64,000 nucleotides of DNA from Rummeliibacillus suwonensis (lineage in GTDB: Bacteria; Bacillota; Bacilli; Bacillales_A; Planococcaceae): NCBI RefSeq assembly GCF_007896435.1, contig NZ_VCBL01000001.1, positions 2,877,269 to 2,941,268 of the forward strand, read 5' to 3'. The notes beneath the pieces are model-generated. The model made no database searches, was not told the origin of the DNA, and saw only the letters and a list, made by a program, of their open reading frames with translations. The position numbers and the translations under genes are program-made. The stretch's first letter is position 1. Every line of letters begins with the position of its first letter. Below are positions 8,425-17,247 of the stretch, in pieces.

Positions 8425-9456
8425 ATGAGCGACAATTTAAATGAGATTCAGTTTCTAGTTTATGAATCAGATAGTCCGATTGAGGTTATTGTTCAAGATG
8501 AAACTATCTGGGCGACTCAAAAATCAATTGCTCAACTGTTTGATGTTGGTGTACCTGCAATCAGCAAGCATTTAAAAAACATTTTTGAGTCAGGCGAGTT
8601 GGATGAAAAAGTGGTTGTTTCCATTTTGGAAAATACCACTCAACATGGCGCAATCGAGGGAAAGACTCAGACAAACAAAGTTAAGTACTATAACCTGGAT
8701 GCTATTATTTCTTTAGGGTACCGTGTCAATTCGCAAAAAGCGACGAAGTTTCGTATCTGGGCAGCTGATGTCTTAAAAGAATATATTCAAAAGGGCTTCA
8801 AGATTGATGTTGAGCGTATGAAACAGGGCGAAGTTGCCTTTGGTAAAGATTACTTCCGTGAGTTGCTTGAAACGGTTCGTAGCATTCGGGCAAGCGAACG
8901 ACGTATTTGGCAACAAATCACAGATGTGTTTGCGGAAATTTCTTATGACTATGACAAGAACTCAGACATCACGAAGAAATTCTATGCAACGGTACAAAAC
9001 AAGTTTCATTACGCAATTACAGGAAAAACAGCTGCTGAGATTGTCTATGATAGCGCTGATAAAGACAAAGACCATATGGGACTTACTAATTGGAAAAACT
9101 CCCCAGATGGTAGAATCTTGCAATCAGATGTAGTAGTGGCGAAGAACTATTTGTCAGAAAAGGAAATCCGTAGTCTTGAACGAAATGTATCAGCTTACTT
9201 TGACTATGTTGAGCGGCTTCTTGAAGATGAGACACTTCTTGGGATGCAAGACTTTGCGACAAGTATTGATGAATTCTTGAAGTTCAACCGTTATGAAATT
9301 TTAGAAGGCAAAGGTCGAATTAGCCATAAAGCAGCCAAAGAAAAGGCAATCGGTGAATACAGAGAATTTAACAAACACCAAAAAATAACATCAGACTTTG
9401 ATAAAGTCATCAAAAAGTTGCAAAAACCACAAGGAGGACAAAATGAGCGAAAATAG
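8425..9456 (+). CDS. RhuM-family protein inside the R-M operon
   Basis: 343 residues. I place the start at ATG 8425, four bases after GGAGGA; the GTG at 8413 overlaps that ribosome site. The opening (FLVYESDSPIEVIVQDETIW, then ATQKSIAQLFDV) and the winged-helix-like GVPAISKHLKNIF followed by YYNLDAIISLGYRV are characteristic of the RhuM virulence-protein family (PF13310). The C-terminal half has HYAITGKTAAEIVYD and GKGRISHKAAKEKA, as in the DUF/Fic-antitoxin-like end. RhuM genes commonly ride within type I R-M operons; their biochemical role is not established. It overlaps the hsdS start by 14 bp, so it is co-translated. Confidence 0.85.
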   Translation: MSDNLNEIQFLVYESDSPIEVIVQDETIWATQKSIAQLFDVGVPAISKHLKNIFESGELDEKVVVSILENTTQHGAIEGKTQTNKVKYYNLDAIISLGYRVNSQKATKFRIWAADVLKEYIQKGFKIDVERMKQGEVAFGKDYFRELLETVRSIRASERRIWQQITDVFAEISYDYDKNSDITKKFYATVQNKFHYAITGKTAAEIVYDSADKDKDHMGLTNWKNSPDGRILQSDVVVAKNYLSEKEIRSLERNVSAYFDYVERLLEDETLLGMQDFATSIDEFLKFNRYEILEGKGRISHKAAKEKAIGEYREFNKHQKITSDFDKVIKKLQKPQGGQNERK

Positions 9457-10582
9457 TAAAAAAGAACCAAAATTAAGATTCCCAGGATTCACTGACGCTT
9501 GGGAACAGCGGAAGTTCTCAGATGTCGTTGATGTTCGTTCAGGTCGTGACTACAAACATTTGAACGAAGGCAATGTTCCAGTATATGGAACTGGCGGTTA
9601 TATGTTAAGTGTTGATGAGGCTCTTTCTTATGATGAAGACGCAATTGGTATTGGTCGAAAAGGAACAATCGATAAACCTTATCTGCTAAAAGCTCCTTTT
9701 TGGACTGTTGACACGCTATTTTATGCAGTTCCGAATAAAGGATTTAACTTAGACTTTGTGAATAGTATTTTCCAACGTGTAAATTGGAAGAAGTATGATG
9801 AATCAACTGGTGTTCCAAGTTTGTCGAAAACAGTGATTAATAAAGTACCAGTTATTGTTCCAAGTGAAGATGAACAAGTCAAAATCGGTACCTTTTTCGC
9901 CAACCTCGACCACCTCATCACCCTTCATCAGCGTAAGCTTTCTGATGTTCAAAATTTGAAGGCAGGATTGCTTCAAAAAATGTTCCCGAAAAATGATGCT
10001 AATGTCCCAGAAATTCGCTTTCCTGGATTTACTGACGTTTGGGAACAGCGAAAGTTGAGTGCAGTAGCAAGTTATAGAAATGGAAAAGCACATGAGAAAG
10101 ACATATCTGATTCAGGTGATTTCGTTGTAGTAAACTCAAAATTTGTATCTACAAGTGGACGAATAAAAAAATATACTAATAAACAAATAGAACCACTAGA
10201 AAAAGATGAGATTGCTTTTGTGCTAAGTGATGTTCCTAATGGTAAAGCAATTGCGAAGACATTCTTGGTACCAGAGAACAATAAGTACTCATTAAATCAA
10301 CGAATAGCAGGGATAACTCCATACGACAATACTGATCCATATTTTCTTAGTGAATTAATGAATAGACATCATTACTTCTTGAGGTTTGATGATGGTGTTG
10401 GACAGACAAATTTGTCAAAAAAAGATGTTGAGGATTTTGAAGAGTTTTATCCGGCAGTTGAAGAACAAAGGAAAATTGGGCAATTTTTCAAACGAGTAGA
10501 CCACCTCATCACCCTTCATCAGCGAAAGTTAGAACACTTGCAAGAACAAAAGAAATCATTGCTTCAACAAATGTTTGTATAA
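9443..10582 (+). CDS. hsdS: Type I specificity subunit (HsdS), two TRDs, expressed copy
   Basis: 379 residues from ATG 9443, five bases after AAGGAGG; the upstream in-frame ATG overlaps rhuM. It has two half-repeats, each opening KLRFPGFTDAWEQRK / EIRFPGFTDVWEQRK and closing DHLITLHQRKL. TRD1 is GRDYKHLNEGNVPVYGTGG onwards; TRD2 contains VVVNSKFVSTSGRI and LSDVPNGKAIA. The TRDs are bounded by TTGGGAACAGCG at 9499 and 10039 and by CTCATCACCCTTCATCAGCG at 9914-9933 and 10505-10524, exactly the edges seen on cassettes A-C. It sets the DNA target of the HsdM and HsdR complexes. Exchange of TRD1 or TRD2 with the silent cassettes would change specificity without breaking the frame. Confidence 0.93.
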   Translation: MSENSKKEPKLRFPGFTDAWEQRKFSDVVDVRSGRDYKHLNEGNVPVYGTGGYMLSVDEALSYDEDAIGIGRKGTIDKPYLLKAPFWTVDTLFYAVPNKGFNLDFVNSIFQRVNWKKYDESTGVPSLSKTVINKVPVIVPSEDEQVKIGTFFANLDHLITLHQRKLSDVQNLKAGLLQKMFPKNDANVPEIRFPGFTDVWEQRKLSAVASYRNGKAHEKDISDSGDFVVVNSKFVSTSGRIKKYTNKQIEPLEKDEIAFVLSDVPNGKAIAKTFLVPENNKYSLNQRIAGITPYDNTDPYFLSELMNRHHYFLRFDDGVGQTNLSKKDVEDFEEFYPAVEEQRKIGQFFKRVDHLITLHQRKLEHLQEQKKSLLQQMFV

Positions 10583-10599
10583 GAGAGGAATCAAATAAC

Positions 10600-12198
10600 A
10601 TGAGCGATTTACATACAATCACATCCAAACTGTGGGCCATGGCTAACGAGCTCCGTGGCAACATGGACGCAGCAGAATATAAGAACTACATCTTGGCATT
10701 TATGTTCTATCGATACTTGTCAGAGCACCAAGAGCAATACTTGGTTAACAACAACGTCATTGATGTTGAGCCAGGACAATCCATCAACAAGGCATATTTG
10801 GAACAAGCAAATGGAGATGACTTGAATGACTACCTTGAAGATATTTCATCAAGCCTTGGGTATGCGATTGCACCACTCGATACTTGGGAATCATTGATTC
10901 AAAAGATCGATAATAGCATGGTCATCCCAAGTGACTATCAAACCATTTTTGATAACTTCAATAAGAATGCTGAACTCAATAAAGAAGCTGTGCAAGACTT
11001 CCGTGGTGTTTTCAATGACATCAATCTTGGTGATTCACGTCTAGGCTCATCAACAAATGAACGTGCGAAATCTTTGAACCGTATCGTGAAATTGGTTGAT
11101 GGAATAGACTACAAAGGTAATGACGGGGAAGATATTCTAGGTGCTATCTATGAATACCTGATTGGACAATTCGCCGCATCAGCTGGGAAAAAGGGCGGAG
11201 AATTCTACACGCCACACGAAGTTTCTAAAATCTTAGCCAAAGTCGTAACGGATGACGTTGAAGAATCCGATCAAACCTTTTCTGTGTATGACCCTACCTG
11301 TGGTTCAGGATCATTGTTGCTTACAGTTCAAGGAGAAGTGCCTGGCGGAGATAAACCTGGTGCTATCAAATTCTACGGTCAAGAGAAGAACACGACAACT
11401 TACAACTTGGCTCGTATGAACTTGATGATGCATGGTGTTTCATTTACTAATATGACTTTATCAAACGCAGACACTTTGGAAAGTGACTGGCCAGACGGCA
11501 TCGATGCTAAAGGTGTCGATCATCCACGTTCGTTTGATGCGGTCGTAGCAAATCCACCCTACTCTGCACATTGGGACAATAACGAAACGAAGTTGAAAGA
11601 TCCTCGTTTCAAAGATTATGGGAAATTGGCACCAAAGACAAAAGCAGACTACGCCTTTATCTTGCATAGTCTTTATCACTTGAACGAAGAAGGAACAATG
11701 GCGATTGTCTTGCCACATGGTGTTTTATTCCGCGGAGCAGCTGAAGGGACGATTCGTGAAAATTTGATTGAACATCCAAGTGGAAACCGTATCTACGCAG
11801 TAATTGGTCTTCCTGCCAACTTGTTCTACGGAGTGACAATTCCAACAGTTATCATCGTGTTTAAGAAGAAACGTACAACGAAAGATATTCTCTTCATTGA
11901 CGCTTCAAACGAATTTGAAAAAGGCAAAAATCAAAATCGTTTGACAGATGAAAACATCAAGAAAATTGTTGAAACTTACCATAATCGTGTCGATGTTCCT
12001 AAGTATGCTCATTTGGCATCAATTGAAGAAATTCGTGAAAATGAATACAACTTGAACATTCCTCGTTATGTGGATACGTTTGAAGAAGAAGAAGCGATTG
12101 ACTTGAATGAAGTTCAGAACCTATTGGCTCAGGATAAACAAGAAATCGCTGAACTTGAAGCAACCATTGCAGAACAGCTTAAAATTCTAGGTGTTTAA
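10600..12198 (+). CDS. hsdM: Type I N6-adenine DNA methyltransferase (HsdM)
   Basis: 532 residues. An N-terminal HsdM_N helical domain (ELRGNMDAAEYKNYILAFMF) precedes the Rossmann methylase, with SAM-binding DPTCGSGSLL near residue 230 and catalytic NPPY near 317 (AVVANPPYSAHW). GEFYTPHEV is the usual HsdM signature. It methylates adenine in the sites chosen by HsdS and forms the M2S core bound by HsdR. It begins 17 bp after hsdS behind AGAGAGG. Complete and apparently functional. Confidence 0.95.
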   Translation: MSDLHTITSKLWAMANELRGNMDAAEYKNYILAFMFYRYLSEHQEQYLVNNNVIDVEPGQSINKAYLEQANGDDLNDYLEDISSSLGYAIAPLDTWESLIQKIDNSMVIPSDYQTIFDNFNKNAELNKEAVQDFRGVFNDINLGDSRLGSSTNERAKSLNRIVKLVDGIDYKGNDGEDILGAIYEYLIGQFAASAGKKGGEFYTPHEVSKILAKVVTDDVEESDQTFSVYDPTCGSGSLLLTVQGEVPGGDKPGAIKFYGQEKNTTTYNLARMNLMMHGVSFTNMTLSNADTLESDWPDGIDAKGVDHPRSFDAVVANPPYSAHWDNNETKLKDPRFKDYGKLAPKTKADYAFILHSLYHLNEEGTMAIVLPHGVLFRGAAEGTIRENLIEHPSGNRIYAVIGLPANLFYGVTIPTVIIVFKKKRTTKDILFIDASNEFEKGKNQNRLTDENIKKIVETYHNRVDVPKYAHLASIEEIRENEYNLNIPRYVDTFEEEEAIDLNEVQNLLAQDKQEIAELEATIAEQLKILGV

Positions 12199-12221
12199 TA
12201 ACTCGGAACGGAGGTGCAATA

Positions 12222-12470
12222 TTGGCTATTGATTTTGAAAAAATCTGGTCCGATATTGCAGTAGACAAAATCGACAGTATGACTATCTCTGAACACAAGA
12301 ATTATGTCTTTGCCTTTTTGTTCTATCGATATTTGTCTGAAAATCAAGCACGCTAGCTAGTTGATAATAACGTGATTGATATAGCAGATGGTGTCAATCT
12401 GTTAATGATGCGTATGTGCTGCAGAATACTATGATTGAAAGTATCTTGATGATATACGTGGCTCAAGGTC
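12222..12470 (+). pseudogene. hsdM': Decayed second hsdM, N-terminal piece
   Basis: Behind GGAGGTG a TTG-initiated frame reads FEKIWSDIAVDKIDSM and EHKNYVFAFLFYRYLSENQ, parallel to HsdM residues 25-50, then a TAG at 12354. After the stop LVDNNVIDIADG continues the homology (HsdM: LVNNNVIDVEPG). A further shift gives QSVNDAYVLQNT. So a paralogous methylase gene was joined here and has lost everything after about 80 codons. Together with hsdR' at 1430 it shows that more than one type I system has passed through this locus. Confidence 0.8.
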
Positions 12471-12478
12471 CTACTTCT

Positions 12479-12512
12479 AAAGGAGTTAGTCAATGACTAA
12501 CTCCTTTATTAT
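12479..12512 (+). terminator. Intrinsic terminator at the end of the R-M island
   Basis: A perfect 13-bp stem AAAGGAGTTAGTC / GACTAACTCCTTT with a 4-base loop, followed by a T-rich tract. It closes the plus-strand operon. Confidence 0.85.
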
Positions 12513-12557
12513 TTGCTTATTTCAGGCCAAACATATGCCAATCAACCTTGTTATTGT

Positions 12558-12702
12558 AGGACTTAAAAATTCTCGTTCGTGGATACAATTCATTTTTGCG
12601 TGGACGGAAGAGCTTCATCCGTGGATAGAACTTCTTCTTCCATGGATGGGAGGTCATTTCCCATGGATTGAACGATATTTCCCGTGGATAGCATTATTTT
12701 TT
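12558..12702 (+). repeat. Repeat B copy 1: leader plus six 21-bp CRTGGAT units
   Basis: A leader AGGACTTAAAAATTC is followed by six units that each start CGTGGA or CATGGAT at exactly 21-bp spacing. The first (CGTGGATACAATTCATTTTTG) and last (CGTGGATAGCA) are almost the same in all four copies; the inner ones vary. In frame the array would read as heptads opening with Trp-Ile, but there is no ribosome site, so it is probably not protein coding. It lies between two terminators (12479 and 12777). Confidence 0.85.
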
Positions 12703-12776
12703 GGTTATGAAAGTAAGGCTGGATTGACTGGCACTTATCACTCTTAACAAAGACTTTTATCTTCTATTAAAAAAAT

Positions 12777-12814
12777 AAAAGACCAGTATCTAATTGATCG
12801 ACTACTGATCTTTT
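12777..12814 (-). terminator. Bidirectional terminator below the TumE-like gene
   Basis: Stem AAAAGACCAGTA / CTACTGATCTTTT (one mismatch) around a 13-base loop, with A and T runs on both sides. It lies two bases beyond the stop at 12816 and can serve the minus-strand pair. Confidence 0.75.
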
Positions 12815-12815
12815 A

Positions 12816-13283
12816 TTAAAATAAATGTGATTGATCGTAAATTTTGCCTTCAACAATGTATTTCTTCAAAATCTCAATTACTGTTTCTAAATTCTTAACA
12901 TTCGTATGTTGACGTTTAGCCGGATCATATGGAATATGATGATGGTGATATTGATCCTTTTCAAACATGGGTGGACCTGAATGATCTTCATTCCCAAATG
13001 CAGTTATATGTCTTCTTTGCTTACTTAGTTTTTCTACCTCTTGGGAGAGTTCCCAACCATAGTGATATGACGTGATTTCTCCATTATCATCTAAAATCTC
13101 TGAAATATTTAAAATGGTGGCACTATATTTTGGATGGTTGATTAACGGCAATGTTGCTACGACTTTACTGATACCTTTGGCTTTGATCTTTACCATTAAA
13201 GGATTTTTTCTATCAAATAAATCAAGATTCTCTTCGAATAAGCGCTGAATCTCGCTAATTCTTTGCTGTTGAACGACATTCAT
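12816..13283 (-). CDS. TumE-like (DUF6516) protein, probable toxin
   Basis: 155 residues. The C-terminal signature with FEKDQYHHHHIPYD followed by KRQHTNVKNLETVI resembles the TumE family (DUF6516), toxins of two-gene modules whose partner is a helix-turn-helix protein. The middle has SYHYGWELSQEVEKLSKQRRH. Its start abuts the stop of the upstream HTH gene (13284), so the two are translationally coupled. Toxicity and target are not shown by the sequence; the family link rests on the Y-H-x-H / Y-D region and gene pairing. Confidence 0.6.
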   Translation of the reverse strand: MNVVQQQRISEIQRLFEENLDLFDRKNPLMVKIKAKGISKVVATLPLINHPKYSATILNISEILDDNGEITSYHYGWELSQEVEKLSKQRRHITAFGNEDHSGPPMFEKDQYHHHHIPYDPAKRQHTNVKNLETVIEILKKYIVEGKIYDQSHLF

Positions 13284-14027
13284 TTAAAGATTATTCCCTT
13301 GAACCTTTTCAAGATCATTTAATAAATCTCGCCAATCCTTATAATCATCTGGCTCATCTAAGTCGTAAATATCTAATTTTCCATTAACGACATCTGCAAA
13401 TACCTTATTGAACGGCCCACCATATTGCTTTTCATATTCTTGTATTTCCTTTTTGATTTCTTCAATTAAGTTTGTTTTACTTTGATCCCGCAATTTGAAG
13501 TTTTGTTGTAAGGCTTGAATACGTAATGCCCAAACACTATCTTTCCAGTAAAAAGCATTGTGCTTTGGATAATGTTTATGACCTATTCCTTTTTTATTGA
13601 CTGTCTCCATACCATTATCAACATACCGTTTGATTGTCGCGCGAGATACTCCCATTTTTTCGCCTAATTCCTTGCTTGAAACTAAATAATTGCTTCGATA
13701 GCAAAATTCAAGTACACCTGTCTCGGTCATCTCATAAAACAACTTCTCCAAATAATATTTCACGAGAGCAAAATTGTTAACTGATATATCGCTAGAAGCG
13801 GCTTTCCGTAAATTTTCAAGAATATCTATTTCTTCTACATCTTTATTAGAAAAAATGGTATTTTCACTGTGAGTAATGTTGACGATAAAATCTCGGAATT
13901 TAAGCTGAATAAAAAATGCAAGTTTATAAAACGTGCCTTGATTGTCAAGAAATTCATTGTTCTCTATCATATTCGGATTAATCTCTCCAATTGAATGCTT
14001 TGTACCATTGGGTCGTAGAGCAATCAT
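13284..14027 (-). CDS. HTH regulator/antitoxin partner of the TumE-like gene
   Basis: 247 residues, start behind AAAGGAGGGAT. A helix-turn-helix with a MerR/excisionase-like appearance lies near residue 120-145 (SSKELGEKMGVSRATIKRYVD). The N-terminal region may sense or dimerise; the C-terminus is acidic (DLDEPDDYKDWRDLLNDLE), as in many antitoxin neutralising tails. At 247 residues it is longer than usual TumA antitoxins, so it may combine autoregulation and neutralisation. The promoter would lie in the gap above 14040, where the DNA is strongly A+T-rich. Confidence 0.6.
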   Translation of the reverse strand: MIALRPNGTKHSIGEINPNMIENNEFLDNQGTFYKLAFFIQLKFRDFIVNITHSENTIFSNKDVEEIDILENLRKAASSDISVNNFALVKYYLEKLFYEMTETGVLEFCYRSNYLVSSKELGEKMGVSRATIKRYVDNGMETVNKKGIGHKHYPKHNAFYWKDSVWALRIQALQQNFKLRDQSKTNLIEEIKKEIQEYEKQYGGPFNKVFADVVNGKLDIYDLDEPDDYKDWRDLLNDLEKVQGNNL

Positions 14028-14221
14028 TGCGTATCCCTCCTTTTATTTTAGAATAACACATTTGATACAAAATAGCATTTTTGTTTCATTGTATGCAGAA
14101 AAATCAGAAATTATTCTTTTTAATGGTGATTTGTCAAATTAAGTGCAACAGTTGTTCATAAAAGGCCTTGTATACCTTTTTAACCAAGAGATTTTCGTGA
14201 TCGATTACGACAAAGTTTTAA

Positions 14222-14290
14222 AAAATGCCAGTTACCCATATGATTTAAATCTTATGGATACGATTTCATTCAATATTTGACGAGATATCA
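14222..14290. repeat. Dispersed repeat A, copy 2
   Basis: AAAAATGCCAGTTACC, then CTTATGGATACGATTTCATT and CAATATTTGA, closely matching copy 1 at 941. It lies in the 330-bp gap between the HTH gene and repeat B copy 2. No gene seen. Confidence 0.6.
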
Positions 14291-14360
14291 TTAAATTTAG
14301 AATAATTTAGACCTAAAAAAGCTGTTCGTGACATGGATCTGTCATAATCTCTGTTATCGT

Positions 14361-14503
14361 AGGACTTAAAAGTTCCGGTTCGTGGATACAATTTATTTTT
14401 GCGTGGATGGAAGAGCTTCATCCGTGGATAGAACTTCTTCTTCCATGGATGGGAGGTTATTTCCCATGGATTGAACGATATTTCCCGTGGATAGCATCAT
14501 TTT
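14361..14503 (+). repeat. Repeat B copy 2: six 21-bp CRTGGAT units
   Basis: AGGACTTAAAAGTTC leader and six 21-bp units; nearly identical to copy 1 at 12558 (only scattered base changes), so the two are the most recent pair. The terminator at 14533 follows 30 bp later. Confidence 0.85.
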
Positions 14504-14532
14504 TAAGTATATTAGTTGGGAGACTAGTATCG

Positions 14533-14576
14533 AAAAAAGCGCAAAATGTTGGTGGAACAACATTTTTGCGCTTTTT
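14533..14576 (-). terminator. Bidirectional terminator below the DUF4256 gene
   Basis: AAAAAAGCGCAAAATGTTG, GTGG loop, AACAACATTTTTGCGCTTTTT. Stem of about 17 bp with T-runs both ways. The AAAATGTT / AACATTTT core recurs in the hairpins at 17934 and 47788. Confidence 0.9.
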
Positions 14577-14608
14577 AATTACCATTTCAGCATCAACTAG
14601 GCTACAAT

Positions 14609-15175
14609 TTAGACCCTTAGCAATCCACGGAAACCTCTAGCTGCGTAGTAGGAATCTGCTCCATTGTGGTAGACAAAAACAGTGTCATAGCGACGATCAC
14701 AAAAGATGGCGCCACCGAGGTTTCGAATATGAGGTGGTGTTTGTATCCAGCTTGAGGTTTTTAAATCGAATTTTCCGAGTTTTTGTAGTTCGCGATATTG
14801 TTCTTCGTTTAAAATTTCAATGCCCATGTCCGTTGCCATATCAATCGCGTTATTTTCTGGTTTGTTTTTCTTCCTAGACTCTAGCGCTTCTTGGTCATAA
14901 CAAACACTTCTTCGACCTTTAGGGCTTTCCGTTGAACAATCATAAAAAATGTATTCGTCTGTCTCTTTATCGTAGCCAATGATATCTGGCTCACCACCAG
15001 TGTTTTCCATTTCATTCAGCGACCATAGTTTTTCATTGTTGGCTTCTAGCTTTGCCTGTACATGAGCCCATTCAAGTTCTTTGTGACGATTCATGTTTCC
15101 CTCAAAGCGAGCTCTCAATATTCCGAGTATTTCTTCACATTGTTCTGGTGACAAGCTCTTTTTTTCTTTTTTCAT
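14609..15175 (-). CDS. DUF4256 family protein
   Basis: 188 residues, start behind GGAGAGG. It matches the DUF4256 family as I know it: an opening on 'SPEQCEEILGILRARFE', WSLNEMENTGGEPDIIGYD, IFYDCSTESPKGRRS, then a C-terminal GGAIFCDRRYDTVFVYHNG block and AARGFRGLLRV. The family is widespread in Bacteroidetes and Bacilli and its biochemical role is not known. Alone on its transcript, with a terminator 33 bp beyond the stop. Confidence 0.85.
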   Translation of the reverse strand: MKKEKKSLSPEQCEEILGILRARFEGNMNRHKELEWAHVQAKLEANNEKLWSLNEMENTGGEPDIIGYDKETDEYIFYDCSTESPKGRRSVCYDQEALESRKKNKPENNAIDMATDMGIEILNEEQYRELQKLGKFDLKTSSWIQTPPHIRNLGGAIFCDRRYDTVFVYHNGADSYYAARGFRGLLRV

Positions 15176-15206
15176 ACTAAAACCTCTCCATATAATATGT
15201 TTAGAA

Positions 15207-15380
15207 TTACTTTTTCAAAATGGCTTCATTCTTAGCACTTTTTAATCCCATCTCTTGAACCTGACTATACACTCCATCTTCTATTACAAAAAGTTTAAGG
15301 TTGGTATTTTTTGAATAGAGTGCGATCTTTCTATTTTTAAACTTTTTATATTTTCTACTGTCTTTTAAAGTATTGAACTT
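15207..15380 (-). pseudogene. C-terminal remnant of an unrecognised gene
   Basis: One minus frame reads FNTLKDSRKYKKF, then RKIALYSKNTNLKLFVIEDG and VYSQVQEMGLKSAKNEAIL before a stop. It looks like real protein sequence but has no start or upstream body. The family is not recognised. Confidence 0.4.
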
Positions 15381-15485
15381 TGCTTAGAATATAATTTCCA
15401 AGTTTAGCTTTTATTTTTCTTCAATATATCATTTATCTTCACTCTTCGTCATTATCATAATTTATAACGTCTCAATATATACTAC

Positions 15486-15593
15486 TCGATTGAGTTTTTA
15501 AAAGTGATGCAAAATTCTGAGGACCAATCTTTCACTACTGACGGCATTATGAAATTGACTGATCTCATTAAATTTCCTTTTTTATTCAAATGA
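15486..15593 (+). pseudogene. Short coding-like remnant
   Basis: Plus frame SIEFLKVMQNSEDQSFTTDG, then IMKLTDLIKF and a stop. Together with the remnant at 15207 it indicates that the 15.2-15.7 kb gap is decayed coding DNA rather than regulatory space. The rest of the gap shows no feature. Confidence 0.3.
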
Positions 15594-15739
15594 AAATCCC
15601 CTAATTGAGCCGCCTTCCCAGCTTCCACTTTTTATTTAGCTTCCCAATAGGAGGAAAATATCTCTACCTTTATAGAATTTCTACTTATCAAAGGGTTTAC
15701 CTTGTATAAAACACGTCAGAATAGAAAATTTCTTCCCCT

Positions 15740-16138
<399 letters not shown>

Positions 16139-16170
16139 TCATCAAACCAATAGTACATACAGAACCTACG

Positions 16171-16198
16171 TTTACCAAAACAGTAATTGTGATATAAT
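16171..16198 (+). promoter_or_regulatory. Promoter of the YjdF-like gene
   Basis: TTTACC, 16 bp, TATAAT. It is followed 22 bp later by GGAGGAG, so it is the likely sigma-A promoter for the gene at 16278 (or for a TTG start at 16239). Confidence 0.55.
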
Positions 16199-16277
16199 CT
16201 ATTTTAAACTATGGATTTTGCGGAGGAGTAACGGATCATTGCCAGAGATTAACCCTCCGCATCCAAATTATCTTTCG

Positions 16278-16859
16278 ATGAAGAAGGCGGATCAAACGAT
16301 GGCAAAACGTCAGTATATCATTTTATTAAGCTCTCTTTATGTAATTTTCATGATCTTTGTAACCGTTTACTCTTTTGAAACCGGGAATCGATTTTCAGGA
16401 TCAGTCGGTCTTGCCGGTATTCTGTGCGGAGCGGTACCTATCCTGCTGACGGTTTTGACTCGTCTCAAATTGGATTTGCCGCTTGTCATCACTTATCTTA
16501 TTTTTCTGTTTGGATCGCAATTTCTTGGGTCAATTCTGAACTGGTACCATAATTTTAGCTGGTGGGATCTTTTACTACATGGCTTAAGTGGTATGATTAT
16601 CGCCTTTTTCGCGATCGCTATTTACAAAAAGCTGGTTCTTCAAAGGGTGAATGGACAGGTTTCTTCAGGGTTCCTTTTCCTTTTTATTCTGTCTTTTGCC
16701 GCGTTTTGCGGTGTCTTATGGGAAATCTATGAGTTCAGTTGCGGTGGATTATTCGGTGTGATTATGCAGAAAGACAACACAGATACGATGACAGATCTGA
16801 TAGCCGGAATGATCGGCGCGCTTATGATTGCCTTATGGACAGAAATAAGATCAAAGTGA
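16278..16859 (+). CDS. YjdF/DUF2238-like integral membrane protein
   Basis: 193 residues from ATG 16278, with about five to six membrane segments. The signature of the family is visible: a Trp-Asp pair entering a helix (SWWDLLLHGLSGMIIAF), LWEIYEF, then DTMTDLIAGMIGAL near the C-terminus. Function is unknown in the family. The best ribosome site (GGAGGAG at 16222) fits a TTG at 16239 in the same frame, 13 codons upstream, so the true start may be there. The plus-strand orientation is isolated among minus-strand neighbours. A terminator-like hairpin lies at 17042. Confidence 0.7.
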   Translation: MKKADQTMAKRQYIILLSSLYVIFMIFVTVYSFETGNRFSGSVGLAGILCGAVPILLTVLTRLKLDLPLVITYLIFLFGSQFLGSILNWYHNFSWWDLLLHGLSGMIIAFFAIAIYKKLVLQRVNGQVSSGFLFLFILSFAAFCGVLWEIYEFSCGGLFGVIMQKDNTDTMTDLIAGMIGALMIALWTEIRSK

Positions 16860-17041
16860 AGCTTGTCGGAAAAGTAAGCTGTCATGTTCTAAATGCCGAT
16901 GCCGGTGCTCTTTGAATACATTGTTCCTGTTCAATGTGTTCTCAAAAGAAGAATGGATTTGCTCATTCTAAATAGTTCAATCAAAGCATGAATCGCAAAA
17001 TGCGCGCGATATTTTATATTAAGAGGAAACTTTAAATCTTT

Positions 17042-17075
17042 CAGCAGAGTAGGTTTACGCCCGCTCTGCTGTTTT
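17042..17075 (+). terminator. Intrinsic terminator
   Basis: CAGCAGAG / CTCTGCTG stem with a GC-rich loop and a TTTT tail, 180 bp below the YjdF-like gene. The rest of the 16860-17247 gap shows no gene. Confidence 0.6.
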
Positions 17076-17247
17076 AATCTAGCCCGTAAACCCGAACATT
17101 ATGGAATGGGTAGCACTTTACTTTGGTTAATTGTAGCATTTAATTAACCACTTGAAGTAGAATTGAAAACTATTATATAAAATCCGTTTATCACTAAAAT
17201 AACGAAACATATTGAAAGGCGGATTTATAATATCTTATACTACAACT

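Noticed and set aside
12558-12702. CRISPR-like array
   Set aside because: The 21-bp units are contiguous with no distinct spacers and no cas genes are present in the window.
12493-12747. Trp-rich 84-codon ORF (and the similar one at 14407-14640)
   Set aside because: It is the reading of repeat B. The copies at 17747 and 25141 are not kept as ORFs of the same length, so coding is not the conserved feature.
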